The position numbers and the translations under genes are program-made. From Mycoplasmopsis agalactiae 14628 (GTDB taxonomy: Bacteria; Bacillota_I; Bacilli_A; Mycoplasmatales; Metamycoplasmataceae), in assembly GCF_000266865.1 (NCBI RefSeq), contig NZ_AJPR01000003.1, positions 62,001 to 126,000 on the forward strand: a DNA stretch of 64,000 bases, read 5' to 3'. Positions 33,274 to 44,304 of the stretch are shown one piece after another (within the stretch, counting starts at the first letter, position 1; each line of letters opens with the position of its first letter). The notes beneath the pieces are model-generated. The model worked only from the letters and a program-made list of their open reading frames with translations. It was not told the DNA's origin and did no database searches.

Positions 33274-34332
33274 TTACTCGCTTTGCAATGTTTTGTATAT
33301 AACTTCAAATGTTTTATCATCAATTTTATTAATAGAACTAATCTTATTAAAAATTATAAATTTCTCCTGGCTAGTCATAACTTCAGTACCTAAAGTGCTG
33401 TTATAATGTTTTAAAAGTTTACCTTCATTTACTCTTTTTTTAACAAACTCAGTATGAGATGAAATTCTTTTACTGATTTTGTCATTAAAATTATCAACTA
33501 ATCTATCATCATTTTTTACTAAATATTCTTTAAAGTGGTTGCATAATGATTTGTCGATCTCAATCCCAATTGAATTACGCTGTAATAACATAGAAGCCAA
33601 TGTAGTTGTTCCAGTGCCTAAAAATGGGTCAAAAACTATATCATTTTTTACACTGAACATACTAATAAGCCTATAAGGAAGCTCTATTGGATAAGCGGCA
33701 GTTCTATCTCTGGAATTTTTTATATCATTTTTTTGCTTTATTCCTTTAAAGTCTCATAAGTCACTAAATCAAACATTTCTTTCTTCTCAGAAAAATGCAC
33801 TTTCGTTTCTTAATGACTTATCTCTAGCATTTTTAAACTCTCTTTTTGTTATACCTTTACGGAAAATTAAGATTCATTCATGCTCTAAAGTCGCATATGC
33901 ACCAACAGGAAGCATACCTGAACCCATAAATTTATTAGGTGCATTGGTTTGTTTGCGTCAAATTATGCTAGGTAGCTGTAAATATCCCTTCTTTATAAAA
34001 AAATTAATAACTTGTCCAGAATTACTAAATAATCTAAAATTTCCACCTAAATTTCTAGTTGCATCACCAATATTAATGCAAACAATCCCACCAGGTTTTA
34101 TACTTTTGTCAACTTTTTCTCAAACATTATTCAAAAATTGGGTTGCTTTTAAAAATGCACTATTTACGTCTGCTTCGGTTTTTATTTCATTTTCATTAAT
34201 TTCAAAAATTTCATCCCACATTTTGATCATAGGATAAGGTGGCGATGTGATAACTAAGTCAACACTTTCATCATCAATGTGACTATTCATTTTTAGTGCG
34301 TCAATATTCAATATTGTATGTTTAGTGAGCAT
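33274..34332 (-). CDS. DNA methyltransferase of the M.MjaI type (N4-cytosine/N6-adenine, beta class)
   Basis: A 352-residue methyltransferase. The catalytic motif TSPPYPMIKMWDE is near residue 31, early in the chain. The AdoMet motif DPFLGTGTTTLAS is in the C-terminal half near 230, so the order is that of beta-class enzymes; SPPY is typical of N4-cytosine methylases. TSPPYPMI-MWD is what I recall from M.MjaI-like enzymes that recognise CTAG, so that specificity is plausible but unproven. The start follows GAGGGA. It is convergent with the putative endonuclease. Confidence 0.85.
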
Positions 34333-34515
34333 TTTCCCTCCATTTTTTGGATAACTAATATGTTTTTTTAATGCTGAAAAGTGGTGTTTACCTAAAGCGC
34401 ATTAAAGTTATACTAATTATATTTGATAATGTATAACCGCTAGTTTTTTTTAGAAAATCAACAGAATAAAATGCCATTTGAAAACCAATGCATATTTTAA
34501 AATATAATAATAACT

Positions 34516-35478
34516 ATAATATTTATTTATGGGCCTGAAAAATTTTTAATTGAGCAAGAAGTACAAAAAATTAGGAAAGAACACAGTGATAAAGTTTTGG
34601 AAATATTCCGTTTTGATGATCAAGCTTCAATAAATGATTTAATATCTTCTGCTATTTCAAATAGCTTATTTACAGGTCCAAAACTATTTCTAATTTATGG
34701 TTTGCCGTTTTTTGACAAAAGTATTCTAAAAGATGATTTAAAAAATGCTGATGACTTAATTAATGCACTAAACGTGAATAATCAAAACATTTTTGTGTTC
34801 ATAAATGAAAACATAATTTCAAAAGATAGGATTGCAGTTAATCTGTTAACTAAATTTATTTTCGAAAATAGTAACCATAAAGTAACTATGATTGAAGCAA
34901 AAGAAATTAATGAAAGGAAATTATTTTCTCTTGCAAAATCACTAGCTAATAAACATAAACTACATATTGATGATTAAGCTATTAAATTATTAATAAATAA
35001 AATTAATAATGATACTTTAATGCTTGGTGCTGAAATTGCAAAGCTTTCAAATTTAGAAAAACACATTAGTGCTGAAGTTATTGAAAATAGCACAGTCACA
35101 ACGCTAGGTGAAGATGTCTTTGCTTTTAGTAATGCTTTAGAAACTAATAACTTAGGTATTATTTGGTCAAAATATAAAGAAAAAATGCTTGAAGGTATAG
35201 AAATAAGTGTGCTAATAGGTCAAATTAGCCAGATTTTTATAATTGCTCATCAAATGTATGCTTACAAAGTGTGTCATTTGAATATCGACCAATTAAGTAG
35301 AGACTTAAAATTAAATAGTTATAGGATCAAAAAAATAAGTTACTTTTTAAGCAAAATCGGTATAAATAAAATTAAAAAAATGATCTTGTCGCCTTCGAAA
35401 TTAGATAAAGATGTTAAAAATGGCTTAATCAGTGAAAAGGTTGGCTTTGAAAGATTTTTGATAACTTTTTTTAATTAA
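34516..35478 (+). pseudogene. holA copy 2, inactivated (start codon lost, internal stop)
   Basis: Co-linear with the intact holA (321 codons including stop) and about four in five residues identical. The position of the ATG is ATA here (34516-34518), although the -10 box TATAAT (34503-34508) and its spacing are kept. A TAA at 34975-34977 replaces a Glu codon. A shorter product could start at TTG 34597 or at ATG 35020, but neither would give a full clamp-loader subunit. It is followed by a normal-looking rnpB. Confidence 0.88.
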
Positions 35479-35488
35479 ATATCTAGAG

Positions 35489-35494
35489 TATAAT
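35489..35494 (+). promoter_or_regulatory. rnpB copy 2 promoter (-10)
   Basis: TATAAT six bases before the RNA 5' end, the same layout as copy 1. Confidence 0.6.
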
Positions 35495-35500
35495 TAAATG

Positions 35501-35785
35501 ACATCGGCTAACAGCTGCTAATTACTTTAGTAGAGGAAAGTCCACGCTAGCACAGTCTGCGATGATTGTAGTGTTCATGCTGATTCTAATAAAATCAGGC
35601 TTAGACGACTAGTGCCACAGAGACGAGAATAGTGAAACGGGTAAACTCCATGAGCTAGAAACCCAAATTTTGGTAGGGGAACTTTCTGATGATAAATGAA
35701 TCTAGGAAAGAATCAAGATTATCTTGGTTAGATAAATTGTTAGCGCCATATTAACATATGGAACAGAACGTGGCTTATAGATGTA
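35501..35785 (+). ncRNA. rnpB: RNase P RNA, copy 2
   Basis: Second complete RNase P RNA gene with all the landmarks of copy 1 (GAGGAAAGTCCACGC, GACGAGAATAGTGAAACGGG, ACGTGGCTTATAGATG). It differs from copy 1 only in a short loop near the 5' end (about 35520-35528) and at one base (T for C) near 35670. It has a full terminator, so this may be the better expressed copy. Confidence 0.93.
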
Positions 35786-35786
35786 G

Positions 35787-35812
35787 AACTCTTACATTTG
35801 TAAGAGTTTTTT
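35787..35812 (+). terminator. rnpB copy 2 terminator
   Basis: ACTCTTACATTTGTAAGAGT hairpin with a run of T residues. Confidence 0.85.
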
Positions 35813-35939
35813 ATATTTTTTACTAACTTTTTTTGTATAATAACTTAACTCATTAATTGGGGCATTTTTTATTTAAACAATACATATAAATCGCATTAAC
35901 AAAAATTAGAAAATTACTTTTTAAAAATATTATTTACTA

Positions 35940-35945
35940 TATAAT
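35940..35945 (+). promoter_or_regulatory. -10 box of rplM-rpsI
   Basis: TATAAT about 50 bp upstream of the rplM ATG. The ribosome site AAAAGGAGATG follows later. Confidence 0.55.
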
Positions 35946-35997
35946 AAAAAGGCTATTTACTAATTGCAATAGTTAACATACAGAAAAGGAGATGCAC

Positions 35998-36432
35998 ATG
36001 AGACAAACTACAATTGTTAATCGTGAAAAAGCTAATAAGAAGTGATTTGTTGTTGATGCTGAAAACCAAGTAGTTGGTCGTTTAGCTGCTTTTGTGGCTT
36101 CTGTTCTTAGAGGCAAAACAAAACCTACATTCACTCCTAATGCTGATATGGGCGATTATGTAATCATTATTAATGCTGAAAAAGCTATTTTTACAGCTAA
36201 AAAAGAAGAAGACAAGGTTTACTACCACCACTCAGGTTACCCAGGTGGACTTAAAAGCATTACTGCTGCTAAATTAAGAGCTAAAAAACCTACTGCAATC
36301 GTTGAAAAAGCAATCTACGGGATGCTTCCACATACCAAATTAGGAAACAAACAAAGAAGAAATCTTTTTGTTGTAGCTGGTCCTGAACACAAATATGCTG
36401 CACAAAAGCCAGAAAGACTAGAGGTAAGATAA
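35998..36432 (+). CDS. rplM: 50S ribosomal protein L13
   Basis: A 144-residue large-subunit protein that binds 23S rRNA early in assembly. Family landmarks are [45 protein letters not shown] and [12 protein letters not shown] strong AAGGAG site precedes the start. rpsI follows after one base, the standard L13-S9 operon. Confidence 0.98.
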
Positions 36433-36433
36433 T

Positions 36434-36841
36434 ATGGCAAATGCTAAATCATCAATGGTTGAATACAGAGGCTTAGGCCGTCGTAAGTCATCAACTGCTA
36501 GAGTTATTCTTAGACCTGGTTCTGGTAAATTCATAATTAATAATCGTGAAGCAAAGAATTACTTACTTTCTGACTTACACATTCAAGATGCTGAACAACC
36601 TTTAGTATTAACAGAAACAAAAGGTCAATTTGATATCTTAGTTAATGTTCGTGGTGGTGGACTTAAGGGACAAGCTGGTGCTATTAGATTAGGTATTGCT
36701 AGAGCTTTATTATTAGCAAGTGATACATATAGAGCAAAACTTAAACCAGCTGGTATGCTAACCCGTGATGCGCGTAGTGTAGAACGTAAAAAACCTGGTC
36801 TTAACAAAGCACGTCGTGCTCGTCAATTCTCAAAACGTTAA
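36434..36841 (+). CDS. rpsI: 30S ribosomal protein S9
   Basis: A 135-residue small-subunit protein whose C-terminal tail contacts the P-site t[39 protein letters not shown] and the ending RRARQFSKR are diagnostic. Its ribosome site GAGGTAAG lies inside the end of rplM. Confidence 0.98.
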   Translation: MANAKSSMVEYRGLGRRKSSTARVILRPGSGKFIINNREAKNYLLSDLHIQDAEQPLVLTETKGQFDILVNVRGGGLKGQAGAIRLGIARALLLASDTYRAKLKPAGMLTRDARSVERKKPGLNKARRARQFSKR

Positions 36842-36903
36842 CTTTTTGCAAAAATATCATTAACTTTATTCAATTCGCCATTATAATATTATGGCGAGAT
36901 TAT

Positions 36904-36980
36904 GCGAGCGTAGCTCAGCTGGTTAGAGCACACGACTGATAATCGTGAGGTCGATGGTTCAAGTCCATTCGTTCGCACCA
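36904..36980 (+). tRNA. tRNA-Ile (anticodon GAU)
   Basis: A 77-nt cloverleaf with encoded CCA. Acceptor arm GCGAGCG/CGTTCGC, anticodon loop CTGATAA with anticodon GAT, and GGTTCAAGTCC in the T arm. A TATAAT at 36882-36887 lies upstream. Confidence 0.95.
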
Positions 36981-37064
36981 TTTCATTTAAGTGACCAAAA
37001 TGGCTTTGCCATTTTTTTATTTGCTTACTTATTTATTTACTTGAAAATGATAATATTTATAAAT

Positions 37065-37415
37065 ATGGATACCAATGTAAAACTAATCAATAATATATTT
37101 TCTAACAATTTAATTAAGCCAATTTTGGGATGTGAAAAATTTTATGATATTGCTCAATTAGGCAATTGTAAGATTGAATTAATATATTCAAATTCTGCTT
37201 CAACTGACTGACTTATTAATGCACAAACTGATGAGTTAGGAATTTTAATTCAAGGCTCTGCTTCATTGCTTGATGATAGTCACAAAAAAATAAATATGCA
37301 AGCCGGAGACTGTCTTTTTATTAAAAAGAACAGCAAGCATAAAATTCTTTCAACTTCTGGTGATGCTATTTGAATTTCAATACACTCTAAGGAGCAAAAT
37401 GAACAAAAAAGTTAG
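37065..37415 (+). CDS. Small cupin-like protein
   Basis: A 116-residue protein with a single cupin-type core: ELGILIQGSASLL and then MQAGDCLFIKKNSKHKIL, matching the two conserved cupin motifs loosely. The His/Glu metal ligands are mostly absent except the last His, so a sugar or regulatory role is as likely as catalysis. A -10-like GATAAT lies about ten bases before the ATG, suggesting a leaderless start. Its end overlaps the galU start by 17 bp, so the two are co-translated. Confidence 0.7.
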
Positions 37416-38286
37416 AAAACTAATTATTCCTGCAGCAGGCTGAGGAACTAGATTTTTGCCAATGACAAAAGTTGTTCACAAGGAGCTTTTGCCAATTTTA
37501 GACACTCCTTTAATTAGTCTTCTTGTTGATGAAGCTATTGCATCGGGAATTGAGGAAATAATTTTAATAATCAGCGAAAGAAAAAAAGACATAGCTAAAT
37601 ACTTTGAAGTTAACAGTGATTTAGAGAACGAATTAACATCAAGAAATAAACTGTCTTTATTAAAAAAAGTGCAAGGCACCAATAAAAATAATTTAATTAA
37701 AATTGTTATCCAAGAGTCTCAAAATGGCTTAGGACATGCTTTAGCTTGTGCTAAAGAAGAAATTAAAGATGAGCCTTTTGCAATTATATTAGGCGATGAT
37801 TTAATAAAATCAAAAACTCCTGCAATTAAGCAGTTGATCAAATTTTACTATAAAACAGGCTCAAACATTCTAGGAGTTCAGTCTGTAAGCGACAGTGACG
37901 TATCAAAATATGGCATTGTTGCTCCTTTAAATGAATCTGAAAAAGATAATAAATTTTTCAAAATTAAGGGTGCAGTAGAAAAACCAAAATTAAGCGATGC
38001 TCCAAGCCACAAAGCAATTTTAGGCAGGTATGTTTTTAATAGTGAAATACTAGACATATTAAGCAAAATTGAATATGATGGCATCAATGAAATACAAGTT
38101 GTTGACGCTTTTGAAAGTCTTCAAAAAGATTATAATCAAGATATTTATGCTTTTGAATTTGAAGGCACAAGATATGATTTAGGTTCAGTCAAGGGTTTTG
38201 TCCAAGCAAATATTGATTATGCTTTAGATAACAATGAGCTTAAAGATGAAGTAGCTGTTTATATATCTAAAAAAGTAGAAAAATAA
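37399..38286 (+). CDS. galU: UTP-glucose-1-phosphate uridylyltransferase
   Basis: A 295-residue nucleotidyltransferase making UDP-glucose for glycolipid or polysaccharide synthesis. The nucleotide-binding loop IPAAGWGTRFLPMTK, the segment KELLPILDTPLI, then FAIILGDDLI and VEKPKLSDAPSHKAILGRYV are diagnostic of GalU. An AAGGAG site lies within the preceding cupin gene. It contains one decamer copy (37848-37857) antisense to the gene. Confidence 0.94.
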
Positions 38287-38347
38287 CCTATACTCCTATA
38301 AAACAGCAATGTATGGCATATAATGTTTAATACAAAGCAAAAACATA

Positions 38348-38377
38348 CTGAAGTTATAAACTTCAGCATTTTTATTT
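38348..38377 (+). terminator. galU terminator
   Basis: CTGAAGTT ATA AACTTCAG followed by CATTTTTATTTT. A decamer copy (38296-38305) lies between the stop and this hairpin. Confidence 0.75.
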
Positions 38378-38473
38378 TGAAAAGTATTTATAGCTCTTAA
38401 TAAAATACTAAAAAGGCTATATAATTTTTTTTGATATTAAATAATTTTGCTATAATAAAAAAGCCAATTGCGT

Positions 38474-38566
38474 GGGGAAGTACTCAAGTTGGTGAAGAGG
38501 ACGCATTGCTAACGCGTTAGGGGTGATAAAACACCCGCGGAGGTTCGAACCCTCTCTTCCCCGCCA
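38474..38566 (+). tRNA. tRNA-Ser (anticodon GCU)
   Basis: A 93-nt tRNA with a long variable arm, as expected for Ser. Acceptor GGGGAAG pairs with CTTCCCC, CCA is encoded, and the anticodon loop TTGCTAA gives GCT. TATAAT at 38451-38456 is its likely promoter. Confidence 0.95.
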
Positions 38567-38671
38567 TTTTTTTTATTTTATTTTTATAAAAATCAAAAGT
38601 TATGGACAGTATATTAGTTATATTTTTTGCATTTAATGTATTATTTTAATACTAAATATGAGGTACTCAAT

Positions 38672-41410
38672 ATGAAATGAGATGAAGCACAAAAATATAA
38701 TGGGCTTAGTGATGAACAGGCAGCCTTAAGTTTACAAAAACATGGCGAAAATGTTTTGAAAAAAAGCAAAAAAATTAACCCTATAGTTGCTTATTTTAAG
38801 CAATTTATTGACCCGATGGTTATTTTGCTAATAATAGCAGCAGTAATAAGTGTTAGCTTAGCAATTTATGAGCACTTGAAAGGAAATAGACCAAGCACAC
38901 AAGTAATAATTGGTTATGTTGAACCAGCCATTATTATGCTTGTAATACTATTAAACAGTGCTATTGGCGCATATCAAGAAGTAAAGAGTGACCAAGCTGT
39001 ACGAGCACTAGAAAGCAAAACTATATCTAATTCTACTGTTGTAAGAAACAATGAAGTAATAAGCATTCCTGCTAATGAATTGGTTGTTGGTGATTTAGTG
39101 CTTTTATCTGCTGGTGATACTATAAATGCTGATGGCAGGCTAGTTAACTCATCTAATTTTTATGCAATAGAAAGTAGCTTAACAGGTGAGAGTGAAGCTG
39201 TATTAAAATGTGCAAATTGAGATGCAACTGATGACAAAACTTTAGCTGAAAATAAGCATTTAGTTTACTCAGGCACATTTGTTTCAAATGGTAAGGCTTC
39301 TTATATTGTTGAAAATGTAGGAGTCAAAACCCAAATAGGGCAAATAAATACAAGTTTGCAAAACCAAAAGAAAAACTTAACACCTTTACAAACTAAATTA
39401 AATAAACTAAGTAAATGATTTGGTTATTCAGGAATAATCTTACTTTTTGTAAGTATGCTATTACAAATAATTTTAAATAATGCCTATAGTGGAGTATGAA
39501 ACAAGCCTGATGTTTATACTAATTCATTAATTACTGGTATATCTTTAGCTGTTGCTGCAATACCAGAAGGATTAATTGCTTTTACAACAGTTATTTTATC
39601 AATTGGAGTTTCAAAAATAAGCAAAGAAAAAGGTTTAGTTAAAAATCTTTTGGCAGTTGAAACATTAGGTTCAGCAAACATAATTTGTACTGACAAAACA
39701 GGAACATTGACCGAAAATAAAATGACTGTTGTTGACCTATATCTCAATAAAAAAGGCTTTTTGGACAATTTAGAAACAAGTGGCAGTGATTTTAATGAGC
39801 TACTTAACTCACTTTGTTTTTGTAATGATGCATACTTAAATATTGACAATGAAGAAATAAAAGAAATTGGCGATCCAACTGAGACTGGACTTCTGCTTTA
39901 TGCACTAAAGCACAGTGTCACAAAGCAAGAATTACTTAAAAATAATAATATTATTAGCACACTGCCATTTGATAGTGACAGAAAAATGATGTCTGTCTTA
40001 GTAAAAGATAAAAACAGAAATAAAATTATGATAACTAAGGGCGCTCCGGATGTTGTTATTAGTAAATGCAATAACATAAATAAAGATGAAATTATGAAAA
40101 TTAACAACGATTGAGCCGCTAAGTCATATAGAGTTTTAGCTTTTGCTAAAAAGAATATTAATGATGATACTATTAACTTCGAAGATGAAGATGACTTAAC
40201 ATTTATCGGCTTAGTTGCAATGATTGACCCGCCACGGGCTAATGTAGCTAAAAGTGTTTTAGAAGCACAAAATGCAGGAATAAAAGTTGTAATGATTACA
40301 GGCGATAACTTAATAACTGCCAAATCAATTGCAACAACCCTAGGCATATACAACCCTAATGGTGATGATATCTGTTTAGATGGTTCAGAATTAAAAGACT
40401 GAGATGATGATAAATTAAGAAATAATATCCAAAAAATAGCTGTTTATTCAAGAGTAAATCCTAGTGATAAACTAAGAATTGTTAAAGCTTGACAATCATA
40501 TGACAAGGTTGTTGCTATGACTGGTGATGGAGTTAATGATGCTCCTGCACTTAAAGCAAGTGATATTGGCTGTGCAATGGGAATAACTGGCACAGATGTA
40601 GCAAAACAGTCAGCTGATTTTATCTTAACTGATGATAACTTTAACACTATAGTTAGATCAGTTAAAAATGGTAGACAAATTTATGACAAAGTCAAAACAG
40701 TAATTATGAACCTACTGATTTCTTCAGTTACTGAAGTAATTGTAATGTTAATTGGATTAATAGCTTTTTACTATGCTTTTAGAAACTACTTTTCAGATAA
40801 TGAATTTTATGTTTTTAGTGCATCCCAACTACTTTGAATTAATCTTTTAACTCATGGACTCCCTGCTATTGCACTTGGTTTAATTGATTCAGAAATTGAT
40901 GTAATGAACAGATCACCATTTAGCAAAAATGAAAGTATTTTTGCTCGTGGTATGGGCATTAATTTACTATGACAGTCGCTAGTTATAAGTTTAATGTCAC
41001 TTTTATCATATACTGCTGGTGCTTTGTATACTATTCACTTTCATAGTAATCTTATCAATAATGGCCTTAACTTACTAGCTATTGCTTCAACCTGTGCCTT
41101 TGTGACAATGGGTGTGGCAACTTCAATTAATGCAATAAATTTAATTAATGACAACAGCATTTTCAAAACAAGCGTAAAGAAATACTGACAGGTTTATGCA
41201 GCAATATCATTTAGCTCATTATCAGTTATTTTAGTAGCTTTTGTACCAGAATTAGCTAAAGTATTTAGAATGTATGAAAACCTTTTAACTTTTGATAATG
41301 GAATATTATTAGCATGATCGTTGCCCTTAGCTTTTGTTAATACTATATGTTTTGAGCTTAAAAAACTTATTTTAAAAACTAAACATAGGCCAAAATTTGC
41401 TTTTGCATAA
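38672..41410 (+). CDS. Calcium-type P-type cation-transporting ATPase
   Basis: A 912-residue membrane pump. Features in order: N-terminal cation-ATPase domain, TM1-2, actuator domain with [10 protein letters not shown], and TM3-4 with the ion-binding motif AVAAIPEGL. Next come the phosphorylation site [13 protein letters not shown] near residue 335, the nucleotide-binding [10 protein letters not shown] and TKGAP, and the hinge [18 protein letters not shown]. Six C-terminal helices close the protein. PEGL-type motifs and overall layout fit PMR1/SERCA-like calcium pumps (PacL), which export calcium. Confidence 0.93.
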
Positions 41411-41432
41411 AGTCCATAAACTACTATAAATT

Positions 41433-41460
41433 AATGAAATAAGTCTTATTTCATTTTTTT
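41433..41460 (+). terminator. Terminator of the P-type ATPase gene
   Basis: AATGAAATAAG TC TTATTTCATT followed by T residues. Confidence 0.85.
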
Positions 41461-41653
41461 ATTGCCTTCTTTCAAAATTAAATTATTTATAAAGGCATAA
41501 TTTGTAATAAAATATTATTAGAAATTATTAATAGTTATTATTAACTAATAATTTTTATTCATATAGGCAATTCACATAAATAATAAAATCAATTAAAAAA
41601 CAAGTTATGAATTTATTTTATAACTATGTTTAATTTATTAAACATAAGGAGAA

Positions 41654-43522
41654 ATGATGAGCACATCTGCTTTTAAATACTCCAGGTTTGCTTTTAACAT
41701 TGTCTTTAGAAAAATTAGCACATTCATTTTGCCTATACTAGTTTTGGTGTTCTCACTAATTATTGGCTTAGTCTATAAATTCGTAGTTAGTGAAAACTAC
41801 CATTTACTTTCGGCCTATATATTTATTTTTATAAGTGCATCAGCAACAGTTATTTTTTCATCTATTAAAGCATTAAATATTTTTAAAGACTTTGATAGTG
41901 AAGGACTAGAAATAATCACTTTATCTAAGCCTATTTCTAGAAATAACCTAATTTTAGGTAAACTGCTAGCATTAATTTATTTTGGTCTTATATGATCATT
42001 AATAATGTTAGTGGCCGCGCTATTTGGCCTTTATGCAATTTATGAAATTAAAGAGTTCTTTTTGGCTTCATTATTATTTTTCTTTGTTAGCTTAATGACA
42101 TATTTACTTTTTGGCCTATTTACAGCCTTGATTTGCTATAAATTAAGCCAAAAAATTGCAATGACAATTCCTATTGCACTCTTTATTCCATTAGCACTAG
42201 GTGGTTCATTAATTTCAGCTAACTCAGCTTCAAATATTAATAATGCAGCTCATTTTATTAATAGACCATATCAATATCACGCTTCAGGCAACGAAGCAAA
42301 TATAGAACCTTTTTATTTAAACAATAAAAAGGATGAACTTTTGCTTATTTCAAATGGCGCTGATAATAAAGGTTTTTCGGAAGAGCAAATTAAGTATTTG
42401 CAAGAAGTTATGAATCTTTCTAATAAATCTAGTACCGAATGACAAGCATACTCATGGCTTTCAGTACCATATCAATTAATTGATATCTTTAACTTCAAAA
42501 ACAAAAATGTTTTTGAATCAGCATCAGTTAAAAAGTTTTCTAACTTAGATAATTATGTGTATTACAATGAACTTGATGATGTCACATATAACTATAAATT
42601 AGACACAAACGTCAATTTAAAGAAATATATTACTTCAGACAAAAATAATGCACCTAAATATATTGTTCCTGGCGTGCTAAAGTCTAATAATAGTTTAAAA
42701 GATGCATATGGCAGCAATATTGAAGTTGTTAACCATGACATTCTTTATGCTCGTGTTGGTTCTGATAACCCAAATATTGAATTTTTTGAAGATGATGCTA
42801 ATTTCAGTGATGAAGGAAGCAATTTAGTTGGCAGAATTAAGTGAAAATATGTCTATGAAGCTCTTAGAGACGAAAGATTTAACTTAATAGCTAAAAACTT
42901 CGTTGAAAAATTCAATGAAAAAATTGCTCAAAATGACAATTTAGTTGAAATAAATAAATTATTGATGTCTGAAATTAGCAAATACATCAATAATGATGAT
43001 ATTGATAATGCCAGTGAAATTAATAAATACAATAATGCCAATGTAACAATTTTTGATGAAAATGCATTGAAACAAAATAAAATAAAATCTATTTTTGAAA
43101 AAAGAATTTACTTCACAGTAGCCCTTTTAAATTACATATATTTTAATTATCCGGAAACCAAAATATATGAAGCAATGCTAAAAAACCCTGATACTAAAGA
43201 ATCTTTTGGAGACTTTCAATACACAATTAATATTCTCGGACAAGACTATAAAATAGGCGGATTCAAAAGATTTGTCAAAACAGTTGTCCCAGTTGGTAAA
43301 AAGGGGGCAAATGGTGGCATTGAGAATGCCAAAATAAAAATAAGATATGAACTAGACCCTAGTGAAAATAATTACCTTTTCCAATCAGCTGACCAAGTTT
43401 TTGCAATAAACAGAAGTAGCCAAATTGTTAATAAAAATGCCTACATTCCAATTTGAATTATTTTAAATGGAGTTTTATTTGCTTCAGTATTTGCCTTGTA
43501 TAGAAAGAAGGAGTACAAATAA
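41654..43522 (+). CDS. ABC transporter permease (ABC-2-like) with large extracellular domain
   Basis: A 622-residue membrane protein. Hydrophobic segments occur near residues 20-45, 52-72, 105-130, 135-190 and at the very end (IWIILNGVLFASVFALYRKK). Between the last two lies a domain of roughly 400 residues, predicted to face outside. KDFDSEGLEIITLSKPISR is typical of ABC-2 permeases. The ATPase gene follows after two bases, so the two probably form an exporter. The start follows AAGGAGAA; either of two adjacent ATG codons may be used. Confidence 0.82.
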
Positions 43523-43524
43523 TT

Positions 43525-44229
43525 ATGGATAAAGTTTTAGAAGTAATTGATTTGACTAAAATCTTTAGCAAAACTAAAAGAGGCATTAAAAACGTTAATA
43601 TAACTATTAACTCAGGCGACTTTCATGCATTTATTGGCGAAAATGGTGCTGGTAAAACAACCACAATTAAATCAATAATTGGAGCATATCCAAATTATTC
43701 AGGTCAAATATTAATTTATGGCAAAAACATAAAAGATGCCAGCGTTAAGTCAATTATTGGCTATGTGCCTGAAAATGCAATTTTTCCAAAAGAATTAAGC
43801 GTTTATCAATATTTATATAACTTTTCTATTTTGTCGAATATACCTAAAAAACAGGCAGATTTAAAAATTAAGAAGTTTTTAAAATTATTTAACATTGAAG
43901 ATCTTGAAAACGATAAACCTTACAACTTTTCATCAGGCCAAAAGAAGAAAGTATTACTTATTCAAGCATTATTGCATGATCCTAAATTACTAATTTTGGA
44001 TGAACCAGCTGCTAACTTAGACCCTACTGCTAGATACGAACTTTTTTCATTATTAAAAAACTTAAATGAAAATGATGGCATAGCAATTTTAATTAGCTCG
44101 CACGTTTTATCTGAAATTGATAAATATGTGAATTCAGTAACTCTTATACACAATGGGAACATAATCTATTCTGGGGCTAAAAAAGGCCATTTGGAGACAT
44201 TGTTTTATGAAAAAGTTATTAACGCTTAG
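43525..44229 (+). CDS. ABC transporter ATP-binding protein
   Basis: A 234-residue ATPase partnering the preceding permease. Walker A GENGAGKTTT near residue 38, signature FSSGQKKKVLLIQAL, Walker B LLILDEPAANLDP and the switch His in ISSHVLSE are all intact. It resembles drug/lipid exporter ATPases of the ABC-2 group. The ribosome site AAGGAG lies within the permease end. Confidence 0.95.
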   Translation: MDKVLEVIDLTKIFSKTKRGIKNVNITINSGDFHAFIGENGAGKTTTIKSIIGAYPNYSGQILIYGKNIKDASVKSIIGYVPENAIFPKELSVYQYLYNFSILSNIPKKQADLKIKKFLKLFNIEDLENDKPYNFSSGQKKKVLLIQALLHDPKLLILDEPAANLDPTARYELFSLLKNLNENDGIAILISSHVLSEIDKYVNSVTLIHNGNIIYSGAKKGHLETLFYEKVINA

Positions 44230-44259
44230 TTCAATATTTCCAATTATGCATTTTGTGCC

Positions 44260-44292
44260 TGTTTTATAGTGCTAGACGTAAATTGAATAATG
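44260..44292 (+). repeat. Dispersed repeat, extended copy of the TGTTTTATAG motif
   Basis: TGTTTTATAG followed by TGCTAGACGTAAATTG and then AATAATG. It lies 31 bp after the ABC ATPase stop. Another extended copy is at 51058. Exact decamer copies on the two strands start at 3386, 7770, 15394, 18580, 19052, 25009, 37848, 38296, 44260, 47843, 48343, 50293, 51058, 56722, 59329 and 62665. Confidence 0.75.
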
Positions 44293-44304
44293 TAAAGGAT
44301 TAGT

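Noticed and set aside
32559-34332. CTAG depletion as support for a CTAG-specific R-M system.
   Set aside because: CTAG is seen often across the window, so there is no visible depletion; a recent acquisition would not produce it anyway.
34597-34977. A functional short protein from the TTG at 34597.
   Set aside because: It would be an N-terminal fragment of HolA lacking the collar domain; decay is the simpler reading.
36945-37064. Open frame upstream of the cupin gene, starting inside tRNA-Ile.
   Set aside because: It overlaps the tRNA; the ATG at 37065, with a -10 box just before it, is the better start.
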